Source: an uncultured Opitutaceae bacterium (GTDB lineage: Bacteria > Verrucomicrobiota > Verrucomicrobiia > Opitutales > Opitutaceae). Taken from it: a stretch of 38,846 nt of DNA. The notes beneath the pieces were generated by a model. The model had not been told where the DNA came from, made no database searches, and saw nothing but the letters and a program-made list of their open reading frames with translations. The translations under genes and the position numbers were made by a program. The stretch's first letter is position 1. The number at the start of each line of letters is the position of its first letter. This document shows, one piece after another, positions 23,799-31,748 of this stretch. The stretch is taken from positions 1-38,846 of the forward strand of contig CAIOZY010000022.1 of the NCBI GenBank assembly GCA_903862935.1. Direction: 5' to 3'.

Positions 23799-23826
23799 CA
23801 AATATTTTATGAGGGGATCCTGTCAA
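23799..23826 (-). promoter_or_regulatory. Candidate promoter of the Phd-type antitoxin gene
   Basis: On the minus strand a perfect TTGACA (23826-23821) is followed after 16 bases by TATTTG (23804-23799), just 7 bases before the antitoxin ATG. The AT-rich run ATAAAATATT lies between. The start would be nearly leaderless. The -35 box is convincing; the -10 assignment is not certain. Confidence 0.35.
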
Positions 23827-24032
23827 GGGACCATGTGAAGCGATTCGGCGGCCTCGCATCTGCCCGCAATCGTCAGCATCATGCGCACACCGAGACGGAC
23901 ACCAAACGAGACGAGTTCAGCTGGGCTGTGGGGGGGGCTGTTGCGGCGCCTTTCTGGGATAGCTCTGAACCTTGCTTATGGTGGTCGTTACAACGCTAGG
24001 ACAGATGGCCGTTTCCGACCCAGGCCTCCAAC

Positions 24033-24305
24033 TTACGAAGAAATGAGCTCGCTCGCAGCTTCGACCGCAGCAGAGAAATTTCCCATCGCCTTCTGGCGGG
24101 CATAGGCCTGGAAGCGGCGCACTGCTTCGGGAGATAGCTTGACCGTCTTTCTTAGCTTGCCCAGGGGCTTTCGGCCGGCGCCGGCGCGGGCTCCGCCTCG
24201 AGTCGCGACGGCTCGGCTCGTGTCAAAATAGTCGAGAATGTCCCTGCCCGCGTCGAAGCGGGTTTCAAGAGTTCGGGAAGTAGTTTTTGTGGAGAGCTTC
24301 TTCAT
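24033..24305 (-). CDS. Ribbon-helix-helix antitoxin partner of BrnT
   Basis: 90 residues. The N-terminus (TSRTLETRFDAGRDILDYFD) has the usual BrnA-like look, while the C-terminal half contains a linker GGARAGAGRKPLGKL and a ribbon-helix-helix type stretch KTVKLSPEAVRRFQAYARQK. That part differs from textbook BrnA, where the C-terminal RHH reads otherwise. The gene begins inside the 3' end of brnT, overlapping it by 41 bases, as common in brnTA pairs. It would repress the operon and bind the toxin. Confidence 0.78.
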   Translation of the reverse strand: MKKLSTKTTSRTLETRFDAGRDILDYFDTSRAVATRGGARAGAGRKPLGKLRKTVKLSPEAVRRFQAYARQKAMGNFSAAVEAASELISS

Positions 24306-24600
24306 TGTCGCGGGGGCGCCGGGCGGAGATCAGCCGGAGGAGTTCACCGCGTGGCGCATAGATGACGGTCCAGTAATTTCCGCCTATGAGGCCGATGGCG
24401 AGATGCCGCTCCTCGCCGGGCCTTATTGACGGGATCGAAACGACCGGGCCCTCCCAGAGTTCTGCGGCGATCTCGAGGCTGATTCCATGTTTGGATTCGT
24501 TGGCAGTACTCTTGTTGGGATCCCACTCGAATCTCTCTTTTGAAAACGTACGTATGAAATCAAAACACTCAAGTACTGAATGACCGGTCTGTGATCGCAC
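24265..24600 (-). CDS. brnT: BrnT-family ribonuclease toxin (DUF497)
   Basis: 111 residues from a GTG start. The BrnT core is complete: FEWDPNKSTANESKHGISLE near residue 24, then EERHLAIGLIGGNYWTVIYA and RLISARRPRDNEE at the C-terminus, with the conserved Lys, His, Glu, Trp and Arg of this RelE-like fold. BrnT toxins cleave RNA and arrest growth. The true start may be somewhat inside the frame, since conserved sequence begins at residue 24. The first 32 bases overlap the decayed antitoxin copy upstream, suggesting the modules were laid over each other by insertion or recombination. Confidence 0.85.
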   Translation of the reverse strand: MRSQTGHSVLECFDFIRTFSKERFEWDPNKSTANESKHGISLEIAAELWEGPVVSIPSIRPGEERHLAIGLIGGNYWTVIYAPRGELLRLISARRPRDNEEALHKNYFPNS

Positions 24601-24816
24601 TCACTGCGGGACTGTAGCAAGCGGGAGGGCCTGTCATCGCGACAGGCTCCACCGGGATCTCAACGGTCTGGGCGATCCCGGCAGCGCGCCCGTGGATCAT
24701 CATGGCCGCGGCAGGCCTTTCCTGCCGGTTGATCAGAAGCACCTCCCCCCACTCAGCGCGCCTCACGACCCAGCAGTCCCGGCCTCGGGCGATTCAATCG
24801 TGAAGGTGCTCCTCAT
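24569..24816 (-). pseudogene. Frameshifted copy of a Phd/YefM antitoxin
   Basis: Reading leftward from ATG 24816, MRSTFTIESPEAGTAGS aligns with MKCTYSIKGLKAETAAA of the intact antitoxin at 23549-23791. One missing base then shifts the frame (a TGA follows), and the next frame resumes as VRRAEWGEVLLINRQERPAA, MMIHGRAAGIAQTVEIPVEP, VAM, aligning with VRRAEKGKVLTITRHEKPVA, VMISHKRVAAIAETLKILGD, PEAM. The toxin-binding tail is not preserved. It is therefore a decayed relative of the same family. Confidence 0.65.
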
Positions 24817-24834
24817 GGGGCACTCGAGTAACAT

Positions 24835-24875
24835 CATGGGGAGTCCGGCAGGGACCCCCGCAAACTGACCCCATG
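24835..24875. repeat. Nested inverted repeat
   Basis: Outer arms CATGGGG (24835-24841) and CCCCATG (24869-24875) enclose an inner hairpin formed by GGGGAGTCC and GGGACCCCC. There is no T run. It lies between the dehydratase 3' end and the decayed antitoxin start and may be a remnant end of an inserted segment or a simple transcript-end structure. Confidence 0.3.
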
Positions 24876-24891
24876 CCAGGGATCCCGGCCC

Positions 24892-25857
24892 CTACGGCTT
24901 CTCCCAGGGGACCGTCTTCGGGTCCACGTTTCCCCCGGACAGGACAATTCCGACCCGAAGCCCCCTTAGCCGCGGCGCCGCCGCCAGGGTCGCGGCAAAT
25001 GCGACCGCGGAGGATGGCTCGACCACGATCTTCAAAACCGTCCACAGCTGCCGCATGGCCTCCACAATCGCAGGCTCGGAGACCGTGATGATCCCCTCGG
25101 CGTGGCGCCTGAGGATCGAAAACGTCACCGGCGCAAGCGAGGTCCGCAGCCCGTCCGCGATCGTCTTCGGGTCGGTCTGCGGGATCAGTTGGCCCGCCTC
25201 GAGGGACCGTGTCGCATCGTCGGCCCCGGCGGGCTCGGCTCCGAATACACGGATCGAGGGCTTAATCCCCTTTGCGGTGATCGCGATTCCGCTTAAGAGC
25301 CCTCCCCCGCCCACGGGAGCTAGGATGACGTCCAGGTTCGAGACCTCCGCCAAAAATTCCAGCGCCACCGTCCCCTGCCCTGCGATCACATTCGTGTTGT
25401 CGTAGGGGTGGATCAGGGTCGCACCCGTCTCCGCGGCGATCCGCTCCGCCGTCGCCTCCCGGTCGGCGAGGGTCGGCCGGCAGAAGGTGATGATCCCCCC
25501 GTAGCGCCGGATCGCCTCGACCTTGAGGGCCGGGGCGTTCTCCGGGACGACGATATAGGCCCGGATCCCGCGGGTTGCGGCAGCGAGGGAGAGCGCCGCC
25601 CCGTGGTTACCCGAGGAGTGGGTGAGAACCCCGTTTCGGGCCTCCTCATCGCGTAAGGCGAAAACCGCGTTGTGGGCCCCCCGGGCCTTGAAAACCCCAG
25701 CCCGCTGCAGGTTCTCGCACTTGAAGAAAAGCCTCAACCCGGTCTCGGCGTCCAGGGTACGGCTCGTGAGGACCGGGGTCCTGGCGATGTGCGCGGCAAT
25801 CCGGTCCCAGGCGGCCTGGACGTCGGTTAACGCCGGCTCTCGGGTCGCGGGGCGCAT
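24892..25857 (-). CDS. PLP-dependent threonine/serine dehydratase (or serine racemase-like)
   Basis: 321 residues, the length of the catabolic/biosynthetic-core form without a C-terminal ACT domain, so not feedback-inhibited IlvA. The PLP lysine is K57 in GVFKARGAHNA; SSGNHGAALSLAA and the phosphate-binding loop VGGGGLLSG follow, with the C-terminal VVEPSSAVAFAA and IVLSGGNVD. The enzyme would deaminate threonine or serine to 2-oxobutyrate or pyruvate; serine racemase activity cannot be excluded. It starts 17 bases after the M20 dipeptidase gene in the same direction, which fits use of peptide-derived amino acids. Confidence 0.92.
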   Translation of the reverse strand: MRPATREPALTDVQAAWDRIAAHIARTPVLTSRTLDAETGLRLFFKCENLQRAGVFKARGAHNAVFALRDEEARNGVLTHSSGNHGAALSLAAATRGIRAYIVVPENAPALKVEAIRRYGGIITFCRPTLADREATAERIAAETGATLIHPYDNTNVIAGQGTVALEFLAEVSNLDVILAPVGGGGLLSGIAITAKGIKPSIRVFGAEPAGADDATRSLEAGQLIPQTDPKTIADGLRTSLAPVTFSILRRHAEGIITVSEPAIVEAMRQLWTVLKIVVEPSSAVAFAATLAAAPRLRGLRVGIVLSGGNVDPKTVPWEKP

Positions 25858-25874
25858 GGGCCGCTGCCTTTCGT

Positions 25875-27284
25875 TTACCGGGCGAGTTCCGGCCAGAGAA
25901 ACGCCCCGAGCCGGGCTCCCAGGCGGTACCCGGCAAGGCTCATCGCCTCGTTCGGGGAGTGGGTGTTGTCCGAGGGAAGCCCCAGGCCCAAAAGGAGCGT
26001 CTCCGCCCCCAGGGCGGACTTAAACAGGCTCACGATAGGGATCGAACCGCCCTCGCGGACCATCGATGCGGGGTGGCAGTAGGCCTTCTCAAGGGCCCGC
26101 AAAGCCGCCTTGGCGGACGGCTCGGTGACCGGGATCAGGTAGGCCGGGCCCCCGTGGTGGCCCTTTGAAAACTCCACCCGCACGGTCGGCGGGCAGATCC
26201 GCTTCAGGTGCGCCTTGACCAAGCCCGCGATCCGGGACGGATCCTGGTCCGGCACGAGCCGGCAGGTCAGTTTCGCGCGGGCCCAGGCCGGGACGATCGT
26301 CTTCCCGCCCTCGCCCTGGTAGCCGCTCGTGAGCCCGTTGACCTCCAAAGTCGGCCGGCTCGTCCGCTGCTCCTCGGGGGTGTAGCCCTTCTCGCCCTTC
26401 AACTGGGGCACCCCCACAAACTTCGCCAGGGCCTTCGGGGTCCAGGGATCCTGGGCCAGCCGCCGGCGCTCGGCCTTGGAAAGGGGCACGACCCCGCGAT
26501 AGAACCCGGGGACCGCAATCCGGCCGTCCCTGTCGTGGAGGGCCGCGATCATCCGGCAAAGGACGGTGGCAGGGTTGTCGACCGCGCCTCCGAAGGACCC
26601 GGAGTGCAGGTCGCGGGAAGGTCCGCGGACGATGACCTCGACGGCGACGTTGCCCCGGAGCCCGTAGGTCAGGGCGGGCTTGGCCAGGCTCGGCATGCTC
26701 CCGTCGGAGACCACCACCCCGTCGCATCTGAACTTCTTTCGGTTCTTCAGGAGGAACTCGGTCAGGCGTGCGCTGCCGACCTCCTCCTCGCCCTCGAGGA
26801 CAAACGTCAGGTCGCACGGCAGCTCGGTCCCGGTCTTCAGGTAGGCCTCGACCGCGTTCAGGTGGGCCAGGTGCTGGCCTTTGTTGTCGCTGGAACCCCG
26901 GGCGTAGATCCGGCCGCCCCGGATTGCGGGCTTGAAGGGCGCCGACACCCACAGGCCCAGGGGGTCCGTCGGCTGCACATCGTAGTGCCCGTAGACAAGA
27001 TAGTGGAGCCTCCCCTTCCCCTTAACGGGCGGGGTCCGGGCGACGACAATCGGGTTTCCCGGAGTCTCGTAAATCTTGGTCGCCAGTCCGATCGAGCGGC
27101 AGTGCTTGGCGATCCAGGCGGCGCAGCGCCGGATGTCTGGCCGGTGCTCGCGCTGGGCGGACACACTCGGGATTTCCAGGTATTCGCTCAACTCGCGCAC
27201 AAAGCGGGCCTCGTTCTTCTTCAGGTAGGCGTTGACGGCGGCGAGGTTCGAGTCGCCCTTCCCTGTCCGGGTCTTGTTTGGCAT
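25875..27284 (-). CDS. M20-family metallodipeptidase
   Basis: 469 residues, typical of the CNDP/carnosinase-like M20 group. Metal ligands can be read in order: H in VYGHYDVQPTDP, D in ARGSSDNKGQ, catalytic E and ligand E in VLEGEEEVGS, D in VSDGSMPS, and H in DNTHSPNEAMSLAGY. The HSGSFGGAVDNP stretch belongs to the inserted dimerisation domain. No signal peptide, so it is a cytoplasmic dipeptidase (or related deacylase). It is probably co-transcribed with the threonine/serine dehydratase and is divergent from the alginate-lyase-like gene across 111 bases. Confidence 0.92.
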   Translation of the reverse strand: MPNKTRTGKGDSNLAAVNAYLKKNEARFVRELSEYLEIPSVSAQREHRPDIRRCAAWIAKHCRSIGLATKIYETPGNPIVVARTPPVKGKGRLHYLVYGHYDVQPTDPLGLWVSAPFKPAIRGGRIYARGSSDNKGQHLAHLNAVEAYLKTGTELPCDLTFVLEGEEEVGSARLTEFLLKNRKKFRCDGVVVSDGSMPSLAKPALTYGLRGNVAVEVIVRGPSRDLHSGSFGGAVDNPATVLCRMIAALHDRDGRIAVPGFYRGVVPLSKAERRRLAQDPWTPKALAKFVGVPQLKGEKGYTPEEQRTSRPTLEVNGLTSGYQGEGGKTIVPAWARAKLTCRLVPDQDPSRIAGLVKAHLKRICPPTVRVEFSKGHHGGPAYLIPVTEPSAKAALRALEKAYCHPASMVREGGSIPIVSLFKSALGAETLLLGLGLPSDNTHSPNEAMSLAGYRLGARLGAFLWPELAR

Positions 27285-27395
27285 AAGTCCCTCGATAGCC
27301 GATTCGCGCCCGGTTGCCAGCGTCTTTCAGGCGCCGCATCCGGGAAACGCCGGCGAGGATTGCCTCAGGACCCGCCCCCTGCCTAGCTCTCCCCC

Positions 27396-28517
27396 GTGCA
27401 CCAAAGCCCGATCAGCCGAGCGGGACTTCTGATCCTGAGTGCCGGACTTTTCTGCCTTTCGGCCCGGGCGGGTGCGTTCCCAGCCCAGGGCAACACTCCG
27501 CCCCAGTCTTCCAAAGAGGATCGCAGGGTCTCCCGCGCCCTCTCGGAGCCCCTCGTCACAATTGTAGACAAGACCCATCCCTCCCCGACCGGCGACCCCC
27601 ATGACTACGTGAGCTTCGCCCGGTACTACTGGCCCGATCCCGCCAGGCCGGACGGCCTTCCCTTCATCCAAAAAGACGGCCACCCGAACACCGCCTGGAT
27701 CGAGCGCGGGGATTCCCGCCGGCTCGAGGCGATGATCCGGACTGTGGAGGCTCTGGCGGACGGCTGGGTGCGGCTCCACCGGCCCGACTGCCCTTCGAGG
27801 GCCGACGCGTGGGTGCGAGCCTGGTTTCTCGACCCCGCGACCCGGCTAAAGCCCGACTTTAGCTACGCCCAGATCCGGATGGGCCGAAACGACAACCGCG
27901 GGAGCGCCTCGGGACTCATCGACACCCGCGGCCTGCTGCGCGTCGCGGAGGCTCTTTCGGCCCTGCACGGCGCCCCGGGGATGAGCCCCGAAGCCGAGGA
28001 GGCGGCAAGGACCTGGTTTACCGCCTACCTCGACTGGCTTCTCACCAGCCGGAGCGGCCGGACCGAGCACCGGGCTAAGAATAACCACGGCTCCTGGTAT
28101 CTCGCGCAGGCCGTTGCGATATCCCGTTTCCTCGGGAAAACCGACCAGGCCCTGGCCCTGGCGCGGGAGGACTTCGAGCGGATCGACGCCCAGATCGAGC
28201 CCGATGGGAGCCAGCCTCTGGAGACCGCGCGCGTGGACGGACTCAGTTACAGCCTGTTTAACCTCGAGGCTCAGCTGACCCTCGCCCGCGTGGCTAATCC
28301 CCTGGGAATCGACCTTTGGGCTTACACCGCCCCGCGCGGGGGGAGCCTGAAAAAGGCCCTGGAGTACCTGCGGCCGTACGATACCGAGCCCAAAGGCTGG
28401 CCCCACAACCAGCTCGCCGCGGTGAAGCCCGGGTTCCTCGCCCCCCTCCTGCAGGCCGCCGCCCAGCTCGATCGGAACCCGCCGGGGGAGAGTCCGGGCC
28501 CAAGCGGAACGCGTTGA
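27396..28517 (+). CDS. Exported alginate lyase-like protein (PL5-type fold)
   Basis: 373 residues from a GTG start with a signal peptide (LLILSAGLFCLSARAGA). The mature part is an alpha-toroid typical of alginate lyase family PL5: YYWPDPARPDGLPFIQKDGH near the start, then DFSYAQIRMGRNDNRG, the active-site stretch RAKNNHGSWYLAQAVA (Asn, His, Tyr) and LETARVDGLSYSLFNLEA. Such enzymes cleave mannuronate-rich polysaccharide by beta-elimination, or act on related uronates. In verrucomicrobia these proteins are widespread and may have other polysaccharide targets. The periplasm is the likely site of action. Confidence 0.87.
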   Translation: MHQSPISRAGLLILSAGLFCLSARAGAFPAQGNTPPQSSKEDRRVSRALSEPLVTIVDKTHPSPTGDPHDYVSFARYYWPDPARPDGLPFIQKDGHPNTAWIERGDSRRLEAMIRTVEALADGWVRLHRPDCPSRADAWVRAWFLDPATRLKPDFSYAQIRMGRNDNRGSASGLIDTRGLLRVAEALSALHGAPGMSPEAEEAARTWFTAYLDWLLTSRSGRTEHRAKNNHGSWYLAQAVAISRFLGKTDQALALAREDFERIDAQIEPDGSQPLETARVDGLSYSLFNLEAQLTLARVANPLGIDLWAYTAPRGGSLKKALEYLRPYDTEPKGWPHNQLAAVKPGFLAPLLQAAAQLDRNPPGESPGPSGTR

Positions 28518-28572
28518 CAGCCCGGCACCACCCCGTTTCCTCGCTAACGAGTTCCCTGAAAGTTCAATCCTC

Positions 28573-28791
28573 ATGAAAACAAACATCGGCTGCATGGACC
28601 GGATCATCCGCATCATCGTCGGGGTCGCCGCGATCGTCGCCGGCTACCTCTACCATAACTGGTGGGGGCTCCTGGGCCTGATCCCGCTCCTGACCGCGAT
28701 GACCCGCTTCTGTCCGCTCTACGTCCCGCTCGGCCTGAACACGGGCTGCTGCAAGAAAGACGACGACAAGCCCGCCGCACCCGGCGCCTGA
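28573..28791 (+). CDS. Small DUF2892-type membrane protein
   Basis: 72 residues that begin MKTNIGCMDRIIRIIVGVAA, the DUF2892 signature (N, D-R-x-x-R), followed by two hydrophobic segments separated by HNWWG and a Cys-rich end FCPLYVPLGLNTGCCKK. It resembles the membrane part of YgaP-like rhodanese proteins, which bear this module at their C-terminus. It sits 55 bases after the alginate-lyase gene and ends before a terminator. Function unknown; membrane location predicted. Confidence 0.85.
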   Translation: MKTNIGCMDRIIRIIVGVAAIVAGYLYHNWWGLLGLIPLLTAMTRFCPLYVPLGLNTGCCKKDDDKPAAPGA

Positions 28792-28817
28792 ACACCGAGA
28801 CCCCCCTCGCCTGTCTT

Positions 28818-28851
28818 GGCCGCCGTCGTAAGCGGCGGCCGGTCCTCTTTT
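28818..28851 (+). terminator. Probable intrinsic terminator after the DUF2892 gene
   Basis: Stem GGCCGCCG (28818-28825) with CGGCGGCC (28833-28840), 7-base loop, then a T-rich tail (TCCTCTTTT) to 28851. It lies between the DUF2892 gene and the YeiH-type permease (start 28865), separating the two transcripts. Confidence 0.65.
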
Positions 28852-28864
28852 CAACCGCCCCCAA

Positions 28865-29866
28865 ATGAGCCTGGATATTAAGGCCCTGTGCGGCGTCCAG
28901 CCCGGCCAGCCGGTGAACCGGGCGGCCTGCGTCCTCCTGCCGCTCGGGGCCGCGGCCTCCCTTCTTCCCTGGACTCCGCCCTGGGCTGCCCTCTTCGGGG
29001 GAACCGTGATCGCGCTCGCCTTCGGAAACCCCTGCGTCGGCCTGACGGGAAGGTCCGCCAAGTGGCTCCTCCAGATCGCGGTCGTCGGCCTGGGGGCCGG
29101 AGTCAATCTCGGGGTTGTCGCCCGGGTGGGCGGCGCGGGGCTCGGCTACACGATCGCCGGGCTTGTCGCCACCTTCGCGATCGGCTCCCTTCTCGCCACC
29201 TGGCTTGGGATCGCGCCCAAGGTGGCCGCGCTCATCTGCGCCGGCACCGGAATCTGCGGCGGGAGCGCGATTGCGGCCGCAGCCCCCGCAATCGGCGCCA
29301 AAAGCGAGGAGACCTCGGCCGCCCTGGCGGTCGTATTCCTCCTGAACGGGGCCGCCCTCTTCATCTTTCCCGCGGTGGGGACCTGGCTCGGGATGGACGC
29401 GCATCAGTTCGGCCTGTGGTGCGCCCTGGCGATCCATGACACGAGTTCCGTCACCGGGGCCGCCATGACCCATGGGACGCAGGCTTTGGCCACGGCGACC
29501 ACGGTCAAGCTCGCCCGGGCCCTGTGGATCGTCCCGGTCGCCCTCGCCCTTGGCGCCTGGTTTAGGCGCGGCGCGGCCGAGACCGACGCGAAGCGCCGCC
29601 GGACGATCACGGTCCCCTGGTTTATCGCCGGGTTCCTCATCGTCTCGATGATCTTCACCTTCATCCCGGCCCTGGCGCCGGCGGCCAAGCCGGTCTCCCG
29701 GATCGCCCGCTCGATGCTCACCGTGACCCTGTTTTTCATCGGGATGGGACTCAGTCGGACGGTTTTGAGGATGCTGGGCCTTCGCCCGCTCATCCACGCC
29801 GTCGTCCTGTGGATCATCATCGGCGGGGGGACCCTGGTCGCGATCCAGACCGGGCTGATTCGCTAG
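28865..29866 (+). CDS. YeiH-type (UPF0324) membrane protein, putative sulfate/anion exporter
   Basis: 333 residues with about ten hydrophobic segments. UPF0324 signatures: LLQIAVVGLGAGVNLGV, the ICAGTGICGGSAIAAAAPAI loop near residues 120-140, and HDTSSVTGAAMTHG, followed by TTVKLARALWIVPVALAL. E. coli YeiH and relatives are annotated as putative sulfate exporters on limited evidence. The start ATG at 28865 follows a terminator, so the gene is likely transcribed alone. A short hairpin lies 19 bases after its stop. Confidence 0.9.
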   Translation: MSLDIKALCGVQPGQPVNRAACVLLPLGAAASLLPWTPPWAALFGGTVIALAFGNPCVGLTGRSAKWLLQIAVVGLGAGVNLGVVARVGGAGLGYTIAGLVATFAIGSLLATWLGIAPKVAALICAGTGICGGSAIAAAAPAIGAKSEETSAALAVVFLLNGAALFIFPAVGTWLGMDAHQFGLWCALAIHDTSSVTGAAMTHGTQALATATTVKLARALWIVPVALALGAWFRRGAAETDAKRRRTITVPWFIAGFLIVSMIFTFIPALAPAAKPVSRIARSMLTVTLFFIGMGLSRTVLRMLGLRPLIHAVVLWIIIGGGTLVAIQTGLIR

Positions 29867-29885
29867 GGAGCAGGGGCTTGCTACT

Positions 29886-29900
29886 CACGGCGGAGCCGTG
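29886..29900 (+). repeat. Short hairpin after the YeiH-type gene
   Basis: CACGGC-GGA-GCCGTG, perfect 6-base arms, without a T run. It may help end the permease transcript. The remaining 240 bases up to rsbR (29901-30141) contain no recognisable gene; a small inverted repeat CTGGC/GCCAG occurs around 29955-29970. They presumably hold the stressosome promoter, but no clear -35/-10 pair stands out. Confidence 0.4.
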
Positions 29901-30141
29901 ATTCCCGTAAATGGGTAGGTAGTATTACTCTGTCCAGCGTCCGCCTTTTCAACCCTGGCGGATTGCCAGCGTGTTTCAGGGGAATCTTCATTTGAGGCGC
30001 ATAGCCTGCGCTGCGTCGTCTCATCCTGCGGTAACCGGTTCGTACAGGGGCTCATTCTTCCGGGATGCCCGGGACCGGGATGACTCCAGCAAGGCGGCAA
30101 TAACACTCACTCGCAATCCCGCGCCAACGATTCGCCACTCG

Positions 30142-31374
30142 ATGAAGACCAGCCAGAAACCCTCAAACCGCTCTGGACAGAATGCCGCACCCGGCAACGA
30201 GGCTGCCAGCGCCTATAACCGAAGCCTCATCGAGGCGAGTCTCGACGCCATGGTCACGATCGGCCCCGACGGGAGGATCACCGATGTGAACGGCGCGACC
30301 GAGTCCGTGACCGGGCGCTCCCGCACCGAGCTGATCGGAACCGACTTCTCGGGCTACTTCACCGAACCGGCGAAGGCGGCCGCCGGCTACCAGAGGGTTT
30401 TCCGCGACGGGCAGGTCCGCGACTACCCCCTCGAAATCCGCCACAGCGACGGTCACGTGACGAGTGTCCTCTACAACGCCTCGGTCTACAAGGATGCCGA
30501 AGGGAAGGTGATCGGCGTCTTCGCCGCAGCCCGCGACATCACCGAGCGCAAGGAGGCCGAGGCCCTGCTCGCCAAGGCAAGCGCCTACACCCGCAGCTTG
30601 ATCGAGGCGAGCATCGACCCCCTGGTCACGATCGGCCCGGACGGGAAGGTGACCGACATCAACGCCGCAACCGAGATTGCGACCGGTTACCCCCGCTCCG
30701 AACTGATCGGGACCGACTTTGCAGGCTACTTCACGGACCCCGCCAAGGCCCGGGCCGGCTACCAGCAGGTCTTCCGCGACGGGCAGGTGCGCGACTACCC
30801 CCTGGAGATGCGCCACCCCAGCGGAAAGGTGACCTCGGTCCTCTTCAACGCCTCGGTCTACAAGGACGCCGAAGGCAAAGTGATCGGCGTCTTCGCAGCC
30901 GCCCGCGACATCACCGAGCGCAAGGAGTCGGAGGCCCGGATCAAGCAGCAGGCAAACGAGATCCTGGAGCTGTCGACCCCGGTCATGCAGGTGTGGAAGG
31001 GGGTCGTCGTGGCGCCTTTGATCGGCTCCCTCGACAGCTCCCGCACCCAGCAATTCATGGAGCGGCTTTTAAGCCGGATCGTGGAGACCAATTCCCCGGT
31101 CGCCCTGGTCGACATCATGGGGGTGCCGACAATCGACACCCAGACCGCGCAGCACCTGATCGAGGCGATCAGCGCGGTCAAGCTGCTGGGTTCCCAGGTG
31201 GTCCTGACCGGCGTCCGGCCGGCGATCGCCCAGACCCTCGTGCACCTCGGGGTCAACCTCTCCGACATATCGACCCGCTCGTCCCTCGCCGCCGGGCTCC
31301 AGGTCGCCTTCACCAAGCTCGAGCTCGAGGTCGTCAAGAAGAGCCAGCCCGGCCGGGCGGAGACAAAGCCGTGA
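30142..31374 (+). CDS. rsbR: RsbR-type stressosome protein (PAS-PAS-STAS)
   Basis: 410 residues. Two PAS domains (25-138 and 149-262), each ending in RDITERKE, precede a C-terminal STAS domain (about 283-395) with LIGSLDSSRTQQFMERLLSR, DIMGVPTIDTQTAQHLIEAI and GVRPAIAQTLVHLGVNLSDI. In B. subtilis RsbRA the N-terminus senses stress and the STAS domain builds the stressosome core, with two phosphothreonines. The equivalent of T205 is present (T365, in IAQT), but the equivalent of T171 is Met (DIMGV for DITGV). Frame is open upstream to 29971, but the first conserved residues follow the ATG at 30142. The stop overlaps the rsbS start as GTGA. Confidence 0.88.
   Translation: MKTSQKPSNRSGQNAAPGNEAASAYNRSLIEASLDAMVTIGPDGRITDVNGATESVTGRSRTELIGTDFSGYFTEPAKAAAGYQRVFRDGQVRDYPLEIRHSDGHVTSVLYNASVYKDAEGKVIGVFAAARDITERKEAEALLAKASAYTRSLIEASIDPLVTIGPDGKVTDINAATEIATGYPRSELIGTDFAGYFTDPAKARAGYQQVFRDGQVRDYPLEMRHPSGKVTSVLFNASVYKDAEGKVIGVFAAARDITERKESEARIKQQANEILELSTPVMQVWKGVVVAPLIGSLDSSRTQQFMERLLSRIVETNSPVALVDIMGVPTIDTQTAQHLIEAISAVKLLGSQVVLTGVRPAIAQTLVHLGVNLSDISTRSSLAAGLQVAFTKLELEVVKKSQPGRAETKP
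30214..30927 (+). repeat. Tandem near-duplicate PAS-coding units in rsbR
   Basis: Two copies of about 342 bases (30214-30555 and 30586-30927), 372 bases apart from start to start, encode PAS domains that agree at most positions, including identical runs such as GYFT, VFRDGQVRDYPLE, NASVYKDAEGKVIGVFAAAR and DITERKE. Divergence concentrates near residues 36-60 and 101-111 of the first copy, where ligand contacts are expected. This points to a recent internal duplication. Confidence 0.8.
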
Positions 31375-31748
31375 CCGCGGAAAACATTTCCGTCATCAGC
31401 TTAAGGAACCTCCTCTTGGTGACGGTTCCGCCGGACCCCGACGACGAGACGATCTCGGCTTTGCAGCAGAAGATCCTCGAGTCGATGGCCCGCCACGACG
31501 CCCGGGGCCTGGTCCTGGACATATCGACCGTGCAGACCCTGGACTCGTTCTTCGCTAGAACCGTCATGGAGACCGTGCAGATGGTCGCGTTGATGGGCGG
31601 ACGGACGGTGCTCGCGGGCATGCGGGCCGACGTCGCCGTCACGGCGACCCAGCTGGGGCTTTCGATCGGGGCGACCCAGACCGCCCTCGACGTCGACCGG
31701 GCCTTTGATCTATTGCAGGGCGAAATCCAGGGGGGACGGACCGCATGA
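31371..31748 (+). CDS. rsbS: RsbS-type single-domain STAS protein
   Basis: 125 residues, a lone STAS domain. The core LVLDISTVQTLDSFFARTVM carries the phosphorylatable serine at position 59 (LDSF), the same number as S59 of B. subtilis RsbS. AGMRADVAVTATQLGLSIG and TALDVDRAFDLL follow. RsbS scaffolds the stressosome with RsbR and holds RsbT until phosphorylated by it. The GTG start overlaps the rsbR stop (GTGA) and its stop overlaps the rsbT ATG (ATGA), so the three core proteins are probably made in fixed ratio. Confidence 0.92.
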   Translation: MTAENISVISLRNLLLVTVPPDPDDETISALQQKILESMARHDARGLVLDISTVQTLDSFFARTVMETVQMVALMGGRTVLAGMRADVAVTATQLGLSIGATQTALDVDRAFDLLQGEIQGGRTA

